Source: Fasciolopsis buskii (taxonomy: Eukaryota > Platyhelminthes > Trematoda > Plagiorchiida > Fasciolidae). From it: 64,000 bases of DNA. The stretch spans positions 34,572 to 98,571 of the forward strand of contig LUCM01008937.1 of the NCBI GenBank assembly GCA_008360955.1, written 5' to 3'. Shown one piece after another: positions 39,901 to 54,900 of this stretch. The notes under the pieces were generated by a model. It was given only the letters and a program-made list of their open reading frames with translations, ran no database searches and was not told the origin of the DNA. Numbering within the stretch: position 1 is the stretch's first letter; every line of letters starts with the position of its first letter. A program made the position numbers and the translations under genes.

Positions 39901-42900
39901 AGCTCAGGCAGGAAATTCGGTCAGTTCATGCTCCTATCAGAAAGAACCAGAAGCAAGGGAGTAAATTTAAGTTAGATATGATTTGCACGCTAGGGGAAGT
40001 TTAGTGAAGATGACAGTCGGGTTATGAAATCTTGTTTGCTATTGGAGTTTAATTTGCAAACGCGTCATGTCAGTTGGGAGCAGAATTTCATCGTAAACGA
40101 GGCCACTCGAAATCTCATCAGACGGGGCTTAGACCAATCTATGTCTTTAATGCCATTGATTCATAAGGTATATTGGAGGGGACTACTTTTAAAAGGGGAA
40201 AGGATCGTTTTTTAAATGCTCCAAATATGGAAGGCTGCAGTCCTTGACTGAATCAAGATTCTATAATGAGCGTTAGTCATTATCAGACTGCCTGCAGTGG
40301 GATTTCTCTGCTGAACTACTGATGTCAGTCAAGTGAACAAATCATGTGACAATATAACTGAATTGCAAATAATTAAATATAGCACATTGATAGCGTTAAT
40401 GTAACGAGGGCATCGCCTCATCCATTCCTAATGCAAAGAACTCAAAATGAGTAAAATATCCCCTCCCCACAAAGATTCCACAAAACTTTGTTGAATGCTT
40501 CACTCTCCTAAGAATTTCTGATCAATCCGTGCCATTTATTTTCAACAGGGTAGTTCATTTTCCACAATTCAAAAAGGACGCACATGAGTTTGCTTCAGTT
40601 AGTAACAGAGTTGCTAAACTGTGGGATTGGCAAAAACATTAGCTAAGTGGAGGCAAGAAATCCCTGTCAATTCAATATATGCAGTCTTTAGTATCACGCG
40701 AATTTGCTTTCTTTTTGCTTGTAGTAATTATTGTAGTCTAAAAACCCCTGCACTGCTATTAGGTTTTTGATTCTGTCAGGCATAATCGCCCTGGCTGTTG
40801 CTTCATTTATCTGACTAACTAAATGGCTTGCAGTAGTGACCAATAGAAACACGCTTCGCAATGTTTCCCATTTCTTCGTAAAAATTAGTAGTGTGAATCA
40901 AGTTGAAGAACATTTCTTAAAAGAACACCGATCACTTTTCTTGTCTCCCCTCACAATTTTAGCGCAGTTTCTCAAAGCCCAACATTGACGATAGACGAGA
41001 CACATCGAGAACCATCAATTTCCCGTATCGGGTTCACCTGTGTCGCCGATATAATCAATTTCTGACAGACTGTCTCGATCCAGGCGCTGAGGCGTGTTCT
41101 GTCCTATGTGGGGTTTTGGATTTCCTCCTTGAGCCCATCATAATTTTGTTGAAACTGAACAGTTGCATCTTGAACTCATGCATATCTGAGGTGAATGTGC
41201 CGGTGCGCTTTATCTTCGTCTACCTGGGACCTCCCCGACCGGAAATGAATTATGCAAAGCTGGCCCGTGTGTTTGCGGTGATGATGAGTAATCCGGTGAG
41301 ACAGACTATGCACATATCCCCATTTCACTTACCAATGTGTTCTGATACATGAAACAGCGAGCAATCAAAACAGAGACACTATCAGAAAAACTAGATCTTC
41401 TAGCATTCTAGTGGTATCCTACCAGCTGTTACATGAAGCAGTAATTTTTTCTCAGGCATGACAATTATTGTAGCATCAAAAGTAGACCGATAATTAATAA
41501 TACTAACTAGTGACAATACTCCTTTTAATAACTGTTACTCTGCAAAATGCTTTCTATAAACTGGCAGCGGGATTCAAACCTAGGATGCCGAAATCTGAAT
41601 CCCTTGCAAATGCGTTCCAACAAAGCCGGGGAATAGCGTGGCTGCCATTCCCAATTTCAAATAACAGCGGATGATTTTACAACTTAAGTGGGAAGATGTG
41701 AGACATTTAAACATTTTTATTCGGTCATAGTACTAATATCGATTTCACACTGTCGAGAATAGGCTGTCATAATGGGGCCATAAAGAACAATTCTTTTTAA
41801 TACTTGGGAGCCTTTTTTCTGCACAGGGTTTGGTCAGGCTAACCTGAGACGAAAAAGGGGGGTATGAAGAAACTAAACGGAGAACCTCCCCCTGCAAGAC
41901 ACGCTAGCACTACCGAACCGTGTTCGTGGAATCAACTTTAATAAGTAAGACGAAGCAAGACAGCTGAGTCCCACAATTAATTTGAGTAGGGTTGCATGCA
42001 TAAATTTTCATCAGTTGTCTGAAATCAAAATTCTATCTTTTTTATTTTCCACAATGTTTTCGAGTTAATCATCGTGCTTTATTCACAATGGAACCGATCC
42101 ATCGAAAATTCGTGAGCGTTAACTGTGATTTTAGTCTTAGCTAAACACAATTAGGGATGGTCACTGTTGGGGTTTCGGAACTAAAGGTCTATTCCTTACT
42201 TTCATCAAAAATGATGCTGCTGAGTTAGATTTTGGCCTTTTGTCTAGTGAGGATCGCATTTTGCGGACTAAAACAAGCTTTAGTTTTCCGTCAAATTTAA
42301 CTTCTGCTATTCAGTGACTTTCAGGGTTATTGTCTCCTTTAGTACCTGGAGAGATATGACTTAGTGGAGCTGTGTAAAGCTCAAATAAATCAAAGTATCG
42401 TTTTATAAAAGTCGAAGATAGTTTTCGCGGCGACAGATTTCGGCCATTATTATAAATGGTGTAGCATCCGAAAAGTGTTCTTATCTGAGTAACAAAACTT
42501 ATTTTGTAATTGCTATTTTTAAGGTACGCCTACATCCCACACCATGCCGCACATTCTGCTTACTCAATGAATCACGTAGGCAAATATTAAGTGAATGTAG
42601 TGCGAATTTCGCCTAAGAAATAGTCATATTTTCTACTGGTTTGAAGACCGTTGAGTGGATTTTCACCCCCTCCACAATTATCAACTACCAACCATGTACT
42701 AAGAGAACTTCCTTGAATTATTAATCTTAATCCCCTGACTTTCGCCCTTTTGTTATTTTTCACATCCTATCAGACATTCCGATCTTGTGTGTATGATGCG
42801 ACCAACGTGGGAGACCTGTTAAAAGCCACTGACCTGTTTATGACTGAGTCTCTGGTCATGCCTATCACAAAGTATACACACCCGGACGCTTTGGCTGGCA

Positions 42901-45900
42901 TGGTACGTCAAATCGAGGCTTACAAGCGAGAATTGGCACCGGATACTGAAGCAGATAAACGGATGCGCAGTGAGTGTCAACTTTTATTCAGGTGACAGTG
43001 CTGTTGATTTTGACGAACTCACCTGAATGCATTTCAATAAAAGGTAACCGCTCTCTTCTGCATGGCTTCGATGATAAAACATTTATCATTATAAAAGAGA
43101 ATCGAAAAAACCGAAGGCATCCGACCCATCCAAACTATTCTAAATTGATTTCCACCGAGGTTTGCTTACAGTAATATTATTTAGTGTCTACAGTTTGATA
43201 ACAGTGCAAAATAGAAAATCAACCACTTTTGTGAGTGAAAGACTGTCAAATATTTTTTGATAAATTGCGAAGAGTTTGGTCGTAAGAAATAAAATGACAT
43301 TGATATGTTCTCGTTAGTTTCACTGAGTAAGTAGCATCAAAATGGACGGCGTAAGTAATTTGAGAAACAGTAAGAGGAACCCATCAATGAAGGTACTCAG
43401 TTCCATCTCAATTAAAATCTCAGCTTGTTCTCATTTTGTTCAAATTTTGTAGACATTCGGGAGTCTGGAGAGCATATTGATAACTACAAAATGCTACTGT
43501 AATATTAACCATTTGATTGATTCCTCCTAATCCACTCATTTTGTTTCGGAGTGGACAGCGCCGCTAGGGGTAACCTGATTTAGGGATATCCCCTGACGTT
43601 TGATGGTTGTCTAAACTAAAGTGAAAAATGTCGGCGTACGGAATTCTTCAGGATGAAAATATTTTTCGAGACGAAAAAGAGTTTTATATGATTGGCAGCG
43701 GGCAAGCAATATGATGGGCCCGTATCAACGATAAGGTACACTGATTAAACACAAGCACTTCATATTCTGGTATTTGTGTGCATCGCTCAATTAAGGTAGT
43801 CCCCTTATCCACGTTTCCTGAAAGGAAAGACCAGAGAACAGTGTTCAGTTACAGGCAGGACGACGCCGGTTTGAGCCGGGTGTAATCCACCTAGACTTGT
43901 GGCTACAGGAACTGATGCTTCAGTTCACGTTTTTGCCTCGGTCGCCTTTGAACTTCTGAGTCCTACTTAAGTGGTTTTCCTCCTGGAGAAACATAATATA
44001 TAAATAAAGATTCCATTTACCATGTTATGATATTTTAATTTCATCGGAATGGTTTATTCAAAATCAGTTTCATCTAAAACACCAGAAGTTCGGTACATAA
44101 TGATAAGAGTATCCTTTTGCTGCTAAAATTATGGTCTTAACGCTGCTGGGGCCTGCTAGCAGGAATGTGCTTGCACTTGTTAATTTTAAGTAGGCCACTT
44201 TGCACTTTGTCTTTTCAACAACCTTTGCAGTGGTATCCAAAATGAAAACCATTGATCAAAAACATTGAGTATCATGTAATTTGCATCCTTTTTACAAACC
44301 CAGCGAGTTTGGCCCATTCAAAATTTAAGTTAGTTAAAGAACACTCGCTGCAGCTTGCAGTCAGGACCGGCAAATGCACGGCGCATCACATTTCATATGT
44401 AAGGGGGTAACATCACAGTAGGTTAGATAATTGTTGGTTTAGCATAGTTTTGACATCTGTCCGAAGTAATCTGAGCCTATTACGCGTTTTTGGTTTTTGG
44501 GATCGTAAAACATTCCTAATATTTTTATGTCCTTGGTGTCGTGGAGTACCTAGTTTTCTATGTGTGCAGAAAAACTTTAAAACCGACGTAGCACTATGAG
44601 GCTAATAAAAGCTTTGGACATAACAAAAATATAGCTTTTGAAACTAGTTCATCTGTTGAATGAAAAGTTTAATTCACAGTGGATTGTGTCTCTTGTGGGT
44701 TTTCCTAATACGAACACAAACTGTCTAGCACCCGGTTAGCATGTGTTTCTGTTTGCTTCTGAAGCAGTAGTAGTGCAAGAATCTGCCAGGTTGTTGTAGT
44801 GCGTTAACAATCACAGAACGAATGATTCTTCTATCTGAAGCTTCAGTATGAGGGGCATGTCTACTGGCAATAATTTTCAAAAGTTAACGGATTCTGGTTG
44901 TCTTCAACAGGTTACATTCTAAACCAGTAAAGAAAAACCGAAACAACTACACCTGTTTTTGGAATCTATTAAAAGTAAATGCTGACAACTTTAACCCTTT
45001 TTATCACCTTGTTCACTTGAGAGCGAATAACAATTTAAATGGAATATCTAGGAATCCTTTAGATGATCTTCGTAATAAAGGTGCTATATTTAATTTTCGT
45101 TTTATTATCTACCATTATGAAAATGGTGTGGTTAGGGTCCATCTAAGAGAAACGTTTTATAAAGCAGACAAACAGGTCCAACGGTCAAAAGGTGGCATTT
45201 CAGCTTGAATTCCTGAGGGTTCTAATCCTCGCACCACCAGCCAAATCCCCGCTTGAAAGCCACGTGCTCGCTCATTACACTAAAAATGATTCACACTATT
45301 GTTTCATTAATAAAAAAAGTAAATGATAAGAGGGAAATGAAAAAAAAAGTTGTTCAATGTGTGTGCGTTCACCATGATGCTGGTCTTGGGCAAAAAATAA
45401 AATGGAGTCCCAAAAAACTGTTGCAGTTCGTCAAGGCAACCAATGTTATCTAATGAAATGTGGGATAATTTTGCTCTATTCCTATTGGCGTTTTGCAAAA
45501 GGTCTCTGACATGCGGTAACAGAGCTGTGCAAGTAATATGTCGCATGTATTCTATCACAACGAATACAACTCTTTTTTGTTAACGAAATTTCCGTGTTGG
45601 CGTACGTAACCTGCCGCCGAAAAAAAACGAACTGTATTCCTTATGAGTCTTTTTGTCTGGTAGACTATAGTACTCTGGTGATCGTGTTTTGAGTAGCAGC
45701 TGTAAAGTTAACCATGGGACAGGTTGTACAAAAACGTCAGGTATGATTTAAAAACAAAACAGCTTAAGAGGTTAGTCACATGGTATTCAGTCACGACACA
45801 GTTCGAGTCGCGACAACAAACCTGCATCTGCGAAAGATGGTACGGGGTCGCACGCACAGCGTAAACTCTCTATGATGACAATGTAGAGTGACGGAATGAC

Positions 45901-48900
45901 TCATGCCGTATAATGTCTGTTAAGGTTAGGGCTGAAACGAAAACAGCCCGCTAGAGTCGGTTCCAAGATTCCACCAAGTAATATGGATTTAGTGTTTACT
46001 TAATCGGATGAGGAAGCAAAACGGTAGATTTCTAGATCGGTGCCATTTTTGTATTCGGAGAGATTTGTGCGGCACTGACTAAGCTGCTTAATTCTACAAG
46101 AGAGATTCAGCTGGTTTAAAGTAATCTGGTCATGATAAGTATACTTATTTTAACGACTGGAAAAACATTTTGCCTTCAGTAATGAGGCTTTTTTGTGGCT
46201 GTTTTACATCTACCTCCATTTTTTTTCCTTCGGTCCCCCTTTCCAAATCTAATTATTCTATAGTTTTAATTTTGAGATGTCGATTTTAGCCCCTTCTTGT
46301 GGCACTGTTGTGACATCGTCGTGCTACATTCATACATCAAAAATTTCATTCTGTTTTTGCCAAAAATCACATTGTCAGTTGGCGTTAAACACTGTTCATA
46401 TCAAACTCCATTTCTCCATCCGACATTCCACTTGCGTTGTCTAAACTTAGACTGTATGAGTGCTTGCGTAAAGTAAAACCTAAATGGACACATTCATGAT
46501 CAAAGAACGTATCGTCGGCTAATTCGCAAGGTCACTATGACCGTGAATTAGCCGTTCAGAAGCCAGATTCGTGAAGTTAGAATAGTCACCACTAAATAGC
46601 GTACCGCTTCACACATTGCTATTAACCCTACTTCATATTCAGCAAAATATCCAGAGAATTGTGAAAAACTACTCCTTTTCTTAATCGAGTAACATCAGCC
46701 TTTTAATGAAGAACCAAGTAAATTTTCAAATACACAGGAGACGAAATATTTTATCCATCATCCCGTTCTACATATTTCATCTACTCAATTTTGAAGAGAA
46801 AGTATTTTACTCCTGGAAATGCACAGTATATTTGACGGTCCGAAGCACAATGTCTTTCTCTCATCCCTCTTAATTGATTAGTTTGCATCTAGTCAATATC
46901 GCTAACAAATTCAACCTTTTCTTATTATAGAAAAAGTGGTGGGAAAGTACTGTGAACGCCTTCCCAATTATCGACCCAGCAATTTGTGATGAAACAATCC
47001 CTATGGTTCTCGTAACAAGACACGAGTTCAAAAGCACCATTTGATTGCTTCTATTGGATGATTTGATTATTTTCACTTCTTACTCATTCATTAAAGTCCG
47101 ACATGACGAAAAATACAAACTAATTTCAACTTGCTTATCCGCGTCTCTTCTGCTTTGTCCACTGCTTCACCACTTGCCCATTCGGGAAATCCTAGGTACC
47201 CTAACCTCGAAGAAACAAAGCCAGGTCGATTTAGGTACAGTTGGATCCGGCAGCAGAAAATTGTCTGCCTTAAATTTGGCGCTCACTGACGGCGCACTTG
47301 ATGATGCCGTAGTTCAACGACTCTCCTTGGCCGCCATCGAGCCTCTAAGCTATCAAAGACGTTTCATCAAAGATTTCTGTCCTCCATTCGTTGATGCAAT
47401 CCGTGGCATTCGGCCGTGGATTAAGCGAATGCCAAGCGATTATCGTGATGCGTTTCACAAAGACAATGCGGGAATCGTGTTCAGTAGTGTGTTGTTTTTA
47501 TACTTCGTGAACTTGGCTCCCTGCATTACGTTCGCTGCCTTACTAAGTAAGTCGCTTTTAGGATAGTGCTTCACAAATATTTTCGGCAGCTGACGATTTT
47601 TCGTTTAAGTTTTAATCTGGAAACGATTACGAGGGAAAATGCTGAGTTACATTTGTAAGTGGACACACCAAAATTGGTATCAGACAACTGCGTCATATAA
47701 GAGAATAGCTATAACTAATTTGAATGCAACCATTTACAAGCGACTCCTAATATTTGTTTCACTGGAGGGATATAGGTGAGAAATTATGACCTGACAGACA
47801 CTGAAAGCATTTTCCTTCTGATCTGTGCCTATCTCGCTTACGCTTCTTCCTACTGAATGGTTGCCATGATCTAGAAGTGAACTACGGCAGTTCCGAATCA
47901 CACCTAACATGAAATGTTCTTTTTTATTCCATCCAAAATTTGGCTACACTCGATGGACATTAGCGAAATACGAAATCGAGCACACGTCAATCACTTCTAA
48001 TGTATTTCAGCTAGCATTAATGTGGTAGGGACATACCGCATGGGCTCTGGGAGCAACATTACCTATAATGTGTAGCGGGACAGAGATCACCCAAGGAAGT
48101 TGCGTGATCCGCCAGAACTATTAAAACAAAAAGCGTGAGCCGACGGCACAGAATGCCAAGCCCCATCAATACCTGTACAAACAGATGAACATGGCGGTCC
48201 ACACGCTACATCCTAAACAACACTGTCGATAGCATTCCTTACTTTTCCGACTTATGCACCGACCGTCAAGTTCATCGGAGCCAAATTTGATTTTACCGCA
48301 ACGAAAGGGAAGGTCACTTCAAAATCCAATGCAGGGGCCCAAAAGCAAATCAAATCAAAGATCTCTCATAAGTCCCATTCTTCGACTCGACTTCGGAAAG
48401 ATCATTTTCATTAACCAGTTGGTGATCCACTGCTCGAAATACAGTAAGAAGGCCTCCGAATACATTTCTTGGCGTCCCATTAGTAGATTAACCAAAGTTT
48501 AACATGCACGACGACAGTTATTTTCTGGGGGTGGCATGACAGATCTGAAATGCTCAAAAAGCCTAGTAAACCCTGTTTCGGTTGCTTACTGCGCACACTG
48601 CACGATGACGTTAAATTTTAAGTAGAAACAAACCATATTATGGAACATTAGGTAGTACATGCTAATGAGCTGAGCGACAGCTAACTGCTGCCTGAATTTC
48701 AAATTCTAATTTATGAAGAAAAAATTCATAATAACTTTGATCAAGACTGTGCATCAGGGATGCCTCAACGTTAGTTGAATCGAAAGTACTGTAAGTTGAG
48801 TTTGGCAGAAACTTGGGTTTGCGCGCCTTGTTTTCTGGATGATATGAACGGATTCCATGAAACGTTGAAAGCCGCCGGTTGACCTTATTTTCTTCAAAAG

Positions 48901-51900
48901 TTTATTCTTTTCTTACAATGTTTGTGAGACATACTAAAAGAGCCTAGAGTATGGCTAAACCGGATTTTGGGGTCTTAAATTTATGACAGATTTTCTTTGG
49001 TATGTTACGGTAAATAGTAATCAAGGTTAAGATTTCATGAAGTGGGCATGGACGAAAGAAACCATCAGGTCCTTCTGTGAAAATTCAGAGTATATTCTTG
49101 ATTAGCAAATTAATTTTGATCTCTTCTTGAACGATTGCTTTTCATAAGTTTGTGATCAGCCAGCCCTGCGGTACCATCCTCGCTGGCTTTCTGCAACTTT
49201 TTGTGCACAAACTTTCTTTCAGATACACAAGTCAGTCCGAAATATACGGTCAGTTTGACTTTGTTCTCTACCGGAATTTATCTGATGCTGTTTAACCTCT
49301 TCGCTGGCCAGCCACTGGGATTCGTCGGGATCACGGGACCGACATTTATTTTGGAGTCAACTTTGGCATCGGTCAGTGAATGAAATTAAGTTTTGTCTCA
49401 TTTTAAACAGTATAGAAATATGCAGAATATTACTTGGGTCTCTCCCCTTATTATTAGTTGCTGCAGTTTGATGGGCATCCGAATAACTGTCGTTCATTTT
49501 CACATGCAGTGCCTGGTTTATACTTACTAGTAAGATTTATTCCAAGAGGCCAACTTAGCAAAGAGGTCTCCACTCGGTCCATCACTTGCCAACATTATTA
49601 TAACAAAGTTAGATATTGGCACATACCAGTCGCCAATCCTAACTCTCTTTATAAGAATATTATGTAGATGGAATTTTTGGTTTTAATTAACCCCCCTGCA
49701 AGAATTAGTCAGCTAAACAGGTTCCACCCAGCACACCCAAATATGGAATTCGCAACTGAGATGAAGTCGAACAGTGAAATCACATTTTAGGAAGCACTAC
49801 TAAGTTGTCGTAAAGACGGCTCAGTTCGGCTTTCAGTACACAAAAAGCGACGTAGAATGGACAATACATCTACTTTCACGACTTTGTACTTCTTCGCGAG
49901 AATAGGAACCTAGATTTATGTATCACAGTTAAGGGAAGAAGAATACGCACAAAAGACACTTTTGAGGCAGCTTTTGGACGGTGAGAGGGATATTCGTCGA
50001 AAATGGCTACCAAAGACGACTAAGTGATAAGTTATTGGGGGCAGAAGGATGAATTTACAGGAGGAAGGCGGTATAGAAAAAGCCATCATACATATTTTTT
50101 ACCATCCAAATGTGGTACACCAACACCGATTGCAAGAAGACTGACTAGCACCAGCATTAAGAAATTTTACGCATTTAGGCTTTGAACCCGGTTCAAACCC
50201 TGTCCCGTGGTACCACTACAGTTGAGAGACAGTTCTTTATCTGGCAGCCTCGTTTTGTGTTTATTCATTCACATGTTCCTGTGGGAGAGTGTACATCGGA
50301 TACTTTATCCGGCGCTTCTCCCAACGTATACATGAGCACTACCGTACACGGTTGAGCACTAGAACATTTATGTCATTCAATAGCGCAGTGGTTTCCCACC
50401 TACCACAGGTTAACCACGCCGTGAGTGTGACGTAAGCTTTTCGTGCCCTGTATAAGGTCCGGAGTCAACAGTCTGGGCTGGAAAATTGCGGTGTCTTGAA
50501 CACAGCAAAAGCTATCCCGATCGGTCTTCGCAATCCTTCACTGTGCGCTCAAAAACAATTTGTCGTTGCCCTTCAGTCCCACTGCCACACCTTCCACCCT
50601 ATAAACAATAATTAGCAAAACACGTTCATCCATTTTCGGGTTATGCATGGGACATCTCCACTCTCTTTCTACCCATATTTCTGTCTGACTAATCCAATCC
50701 CTTAAGATTTATTCTAAACCAGTTGTAATGTACCGGTATGAGTACACACAACCGAAAAGAAGTTCGTGCACCCGCTTGTGATATGTCAAAATATATTGTG
50801 ATTACTCTTACAGTTTTAAGCCATCGCATCGTTCTTTGGGAGAAAATCCGATTTAAAACGAATAGCGAGTGAAATGACATTCTTTTTACCTAAATCCGGT
50901 TTTTTAAACCTACTGTGGAACTTTTCCGATCACCCGCAATCGCCATTTACAAAACCGTTTCCAGACTGAGAAATCAGTAGACCCAAGCCAGGCCACGACG
51001 ACTCTTTCACGACCGGATCCATTAGGGGGCGAGGTAGGCGTTTGACTGGCAGCAGGAGCACGTTACTAAGCCTTCCAAATACTCATCTGAAAATGAGCAC
51101 CTGTAGACAAGGGACTATTTCGCATGGACAGTCAATGTGTAACAACGACGTTACTAACTTGACGCTGTAATCTCGCACGAGGAGTTTTGAGTGCAGTGTC
51201 ATTCTCGCAGAAAAGAGAGTAAATTAATAAACAGCGGCCTTATAAATTGTGCCCTTTGATAACAGAGTGATAGCAAGGTGGCACCATGGGTCTCTTAGTA
51301 GAATAAAATAATGTTTGCAACGTCACTGCCAGCTCCGATGCGGAATCCCAGAAAAATGAAGCCTTTTACCCATTCCAGTTAATCAATTCGTGGTTCCTGT
51401 TTCCAGCTGGTTCAGTATTACTCAAAAAAGGAAATATCTGGTAGAGCTAGAAATCAGTCCAAAACTAAGTGCTCACCTATTATTGTAAATAATGATAAGT
51501 TAACCCCGAATTTCTTACTTCAGTAGCAGTCGAAGTGGGCAGATAAACAACGGGAACGAGTCAGAAAAAATAGACCATTCGAAAACACTGCACAAGGTGC
51601 GGTTCAAACTACATGTTGGAGTCGTGGTAAAGTAAGTTCGATGAAATAAACTGGAAGTTAAGTCAGCTTGTTTTTGAGGACAAGACTAATAGAGATATAT
51701 TGAGAATTCAGTGGGACGAAAAGTGCGAAATAATAGTAGTAGACGACGGGCCTTCAAATGGACATTAAATACCAAAAGCAGACAGAAGATTCTGTCCCTA
51801 TTGATAGAGAACCTTTCATGTGGAAGATGGAAAGCGCATACTGAATGTCAATGTTTTTATGACCAAGTGTTTCGGAACAAGTTGAACGGCCCTTGACGTG

Positions 51901-54900
51901 TCGCCCAGAGAGACAAAATCGTGAAGATAGTTCGGATTCATGGTAAAACTTCCAAGGTGAGGCGCGATAACATTACTAGGACCAGGGCATCCGTGCAGAA
52001 GGAGTTCCCTTAAATGAAATAAATAGTGACATATCAGATATATTGATGCTGGACTCATTTCTGACAATTTAAGGCAGACGAAAATATTTCACTCGTACCC
52101 AATCCGGGTTGGATCTCACACATAAGGAGTATTATCAGTTGAAGTCACCAAGTAAAGCGGTTCACGAAACAAACAAATGTCAGCGGTTGTTTGCTGGTTT
52201 GTTGCTTTTACTCATCCAAAATAACAGCAGCAGTATCAAAACTAAAAAACTTCGTAAGCGGAACTGGAAGAGAGCTGTCTTACTTTTATATGGTATCTTA
52301 AAATTGGTTTTCTCTGTTTCTTTAGCATAATGTACGTAATGGGAATTCGTTGGCACTATGTGCATAAAATTACAGTTTTAGTCAAGTAGTCGAAAGTGTT
52401 CAAAGTCTAGTCCGGAGGGTAGTTTTGTACCGGGAGAATCAGTGGCAATTTGCGAATAATATTACTTATTTTGTCTGAACGGTTTTATCAGGTCTGTGTT
52501 TTGGATCCGGTTTATTGGGCTAAATGGGTTCTTCTGACTGGCTAAAGGGAATCAGCTTCATGTTCCCACAATTATTGAATTTAACACTAAACTCCCAAAC
52601 AGTTAATTAATAATGTTGCACACTAAATAGCGACGTTACTTTGATTTAAATACTTTATATTTATGTCTTTAAAATGAAGGGATTTAGACTTTTTGAGCTT
52701 CTTTACTACCTTTTTTCCATGAGACATTGTTGTACTACAGGTCCTGCTGATATGCTAGAGTTTTGTTGATAAAATTGGAGGAAGTAACCGTTCTGTTGTT
52801 CATCATGCAATGAGTCACAAGTACTTTAAATATTTATCTGAATTACATCAAAAGATAAACTAGAGGAGATGATTGAACCGTGATTACAACCCAACCAGGA
52901 GGAGATTTTAATTCACATTACTATGTCTCTATGTGACGGAATGTTACAGTGGGCACAGCGGGTGTTTGGCCTCATCCGAAGTGCATGTGAAACAAAAACA
53001 GTTAACGATCCTCATCGGGTGACGAAAATCTTTTGTCATCCTATTGTTTCCTTGACTAGACTCTTGCTTCAAGGAATCGTGTGAGGCCTCCAGACCAAAC
53101 CTTTACTTCACTTTGGAGGATTGGGGATTATGGAACTCAAGGAACAGCCAATGGGAAAGATGAGAGAGAAGTGTGGAGGTGAAGAACGGTTGGATGACGT
53201 GTGCTAAGACTCACGAAGAAGTGGTTATTTCTATTCTCTCTTTTCCTCCATGGATTTTCCATTTCGGTATGATTCTGACGGTAATTGCTCTGCACATAAA
53301 ATTACAGGTCCATCTATTTATATAAGGTTCATAGTATCTTAAAATAGGGGGCAATGTGACTGGAAGAATGTGGTCTCGATTGATGCCTTTTGTATTTTAT
53401 TCGCAAGTGTTAGAAGGTATTGATTATAACCACTTATTCCATTGGCCTGTATCTAATCAGATTAGTTTTTCAGCTTCATATAATGATAATGGAGTAATAT
53501 AATACTTACCGGCAATCTAGAAACCAAAATCAGGCATTGCCCGTCCAACAAAATGCACTTGTTGTTTTTTCCACGAAGATTTTTTCCATTTTGGTGACCA
53601 GCCTTTTTACTTCCGTGGTCTAATACATTTCCTCCCCGTATTTTTTCCTCAGATTGCTCGTGAAGCCGGTGTAGATCCTTCATTACTGCGATTCTGGGCA
53701 GCCATGTATTGTGCCATATTTGGTTTGATATTTGTCGCTTGCAATTTGACGGTTATGGCCAATCACATTCGCCGCTCGCTGGAAGAAATATTCAACAGTT
53801 TTATTGCTTTCTTTTTCTTACTGAAAGCTTTGTTCACAATGTTCAAGGCAAGTATTCATCATTCTCCCTGACTCATAATGTGTTTGCCAAAGTTTCGATT
53901 GCCATACTGGTTCATCGTGCAGTATTATAGGTCAACTCGTATACCGTACACAACAATCTTTGACTAACTGTGAAAGGCCGCTGACTAATAGCGATACTTA
54001 CACCCGGTGAACTTTTGAAGGTCATGATGTAAAGTCGGAGACTATGGCGTTAAACTGGCAATCATTAGTCTCGAGCTCATGTCCCCATCTGGGAGCAAAA
54101 CATGCACGGTGATTAGTCCTAGGCAGATATAGTCATATAAATTATTTCTTTTGCAATCTTAACCATAACATTTTTTAATGGGTTTGTTGAATGAATCCAA
54201 TGTTCGGCATCGATGAGCCATCGGTCCTTTGCACGTCGGGGTAGAGTTTGACTTTGCGGTCCTCGGCAAAGCAATCTAAGAGGCGCCAAATATCTGAGTG
54301 AAAGGCAGTTCTTCTGAAATGTTCAATGGAATTTCCAGAGTAGAAAAAAGCCACTATTTTACTAAAGTGAAATCTTACCTTATTTTATTAAATTAATCAT
54401 TATTTAAACAGCTGATTCCCGGGGCACCATCAACTCCCACCACGGAAGGACAACTGAAATTTTCCGCACAATTAGCCATAGCTGGAGCGACCTTGTTTTT
54501 GGCTTTCATCAAGTTGCAATTCTGTCTCTTTTTGGCTCGCATCAAACGAGGCAACTATTTCCGACGAGCTGTGAGTAGCGTGATTCTTTTCAAACTGATA
54601 TGTCTATCACGAGTCCCCAATGAAACATTCTATGACGATCAAATGAATTGCTTGATTCTAGATGCATTTTAGAGTGGCTAACTAACGTGATACTCTCATG
54701 AAAATGGATTTTCACGTATTATTCAAAGCTAGGATGGAAGTTGTGCATCTATTTTGTATTCTCCAGTGTGGATATCCTTGTTGATCGCTCGAATTTGCAC
54801 AAGACAGTTGGTGGCGTGTCCAGATAGAGGCCTGGGTTTGTGTTGAATGCTCTCCTGAAACCGTGGGTGGATAACAGGCATCGTTCAATATTTATAAGCT

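Noticed and set aside
45150..45245. tRNA gene ending in ACCACCA
   Set aside because: Only the T-arm-like end is present; no D arm, anticodon arm or acceptor pairing upstream.
48001..48500. Possible LTR-element protease region in a locally GC-richer stretch
   Set aside because: Only vague resemblance in scattered frames; no catalytic Asp-Thr/Ser-Gly motif could be read.
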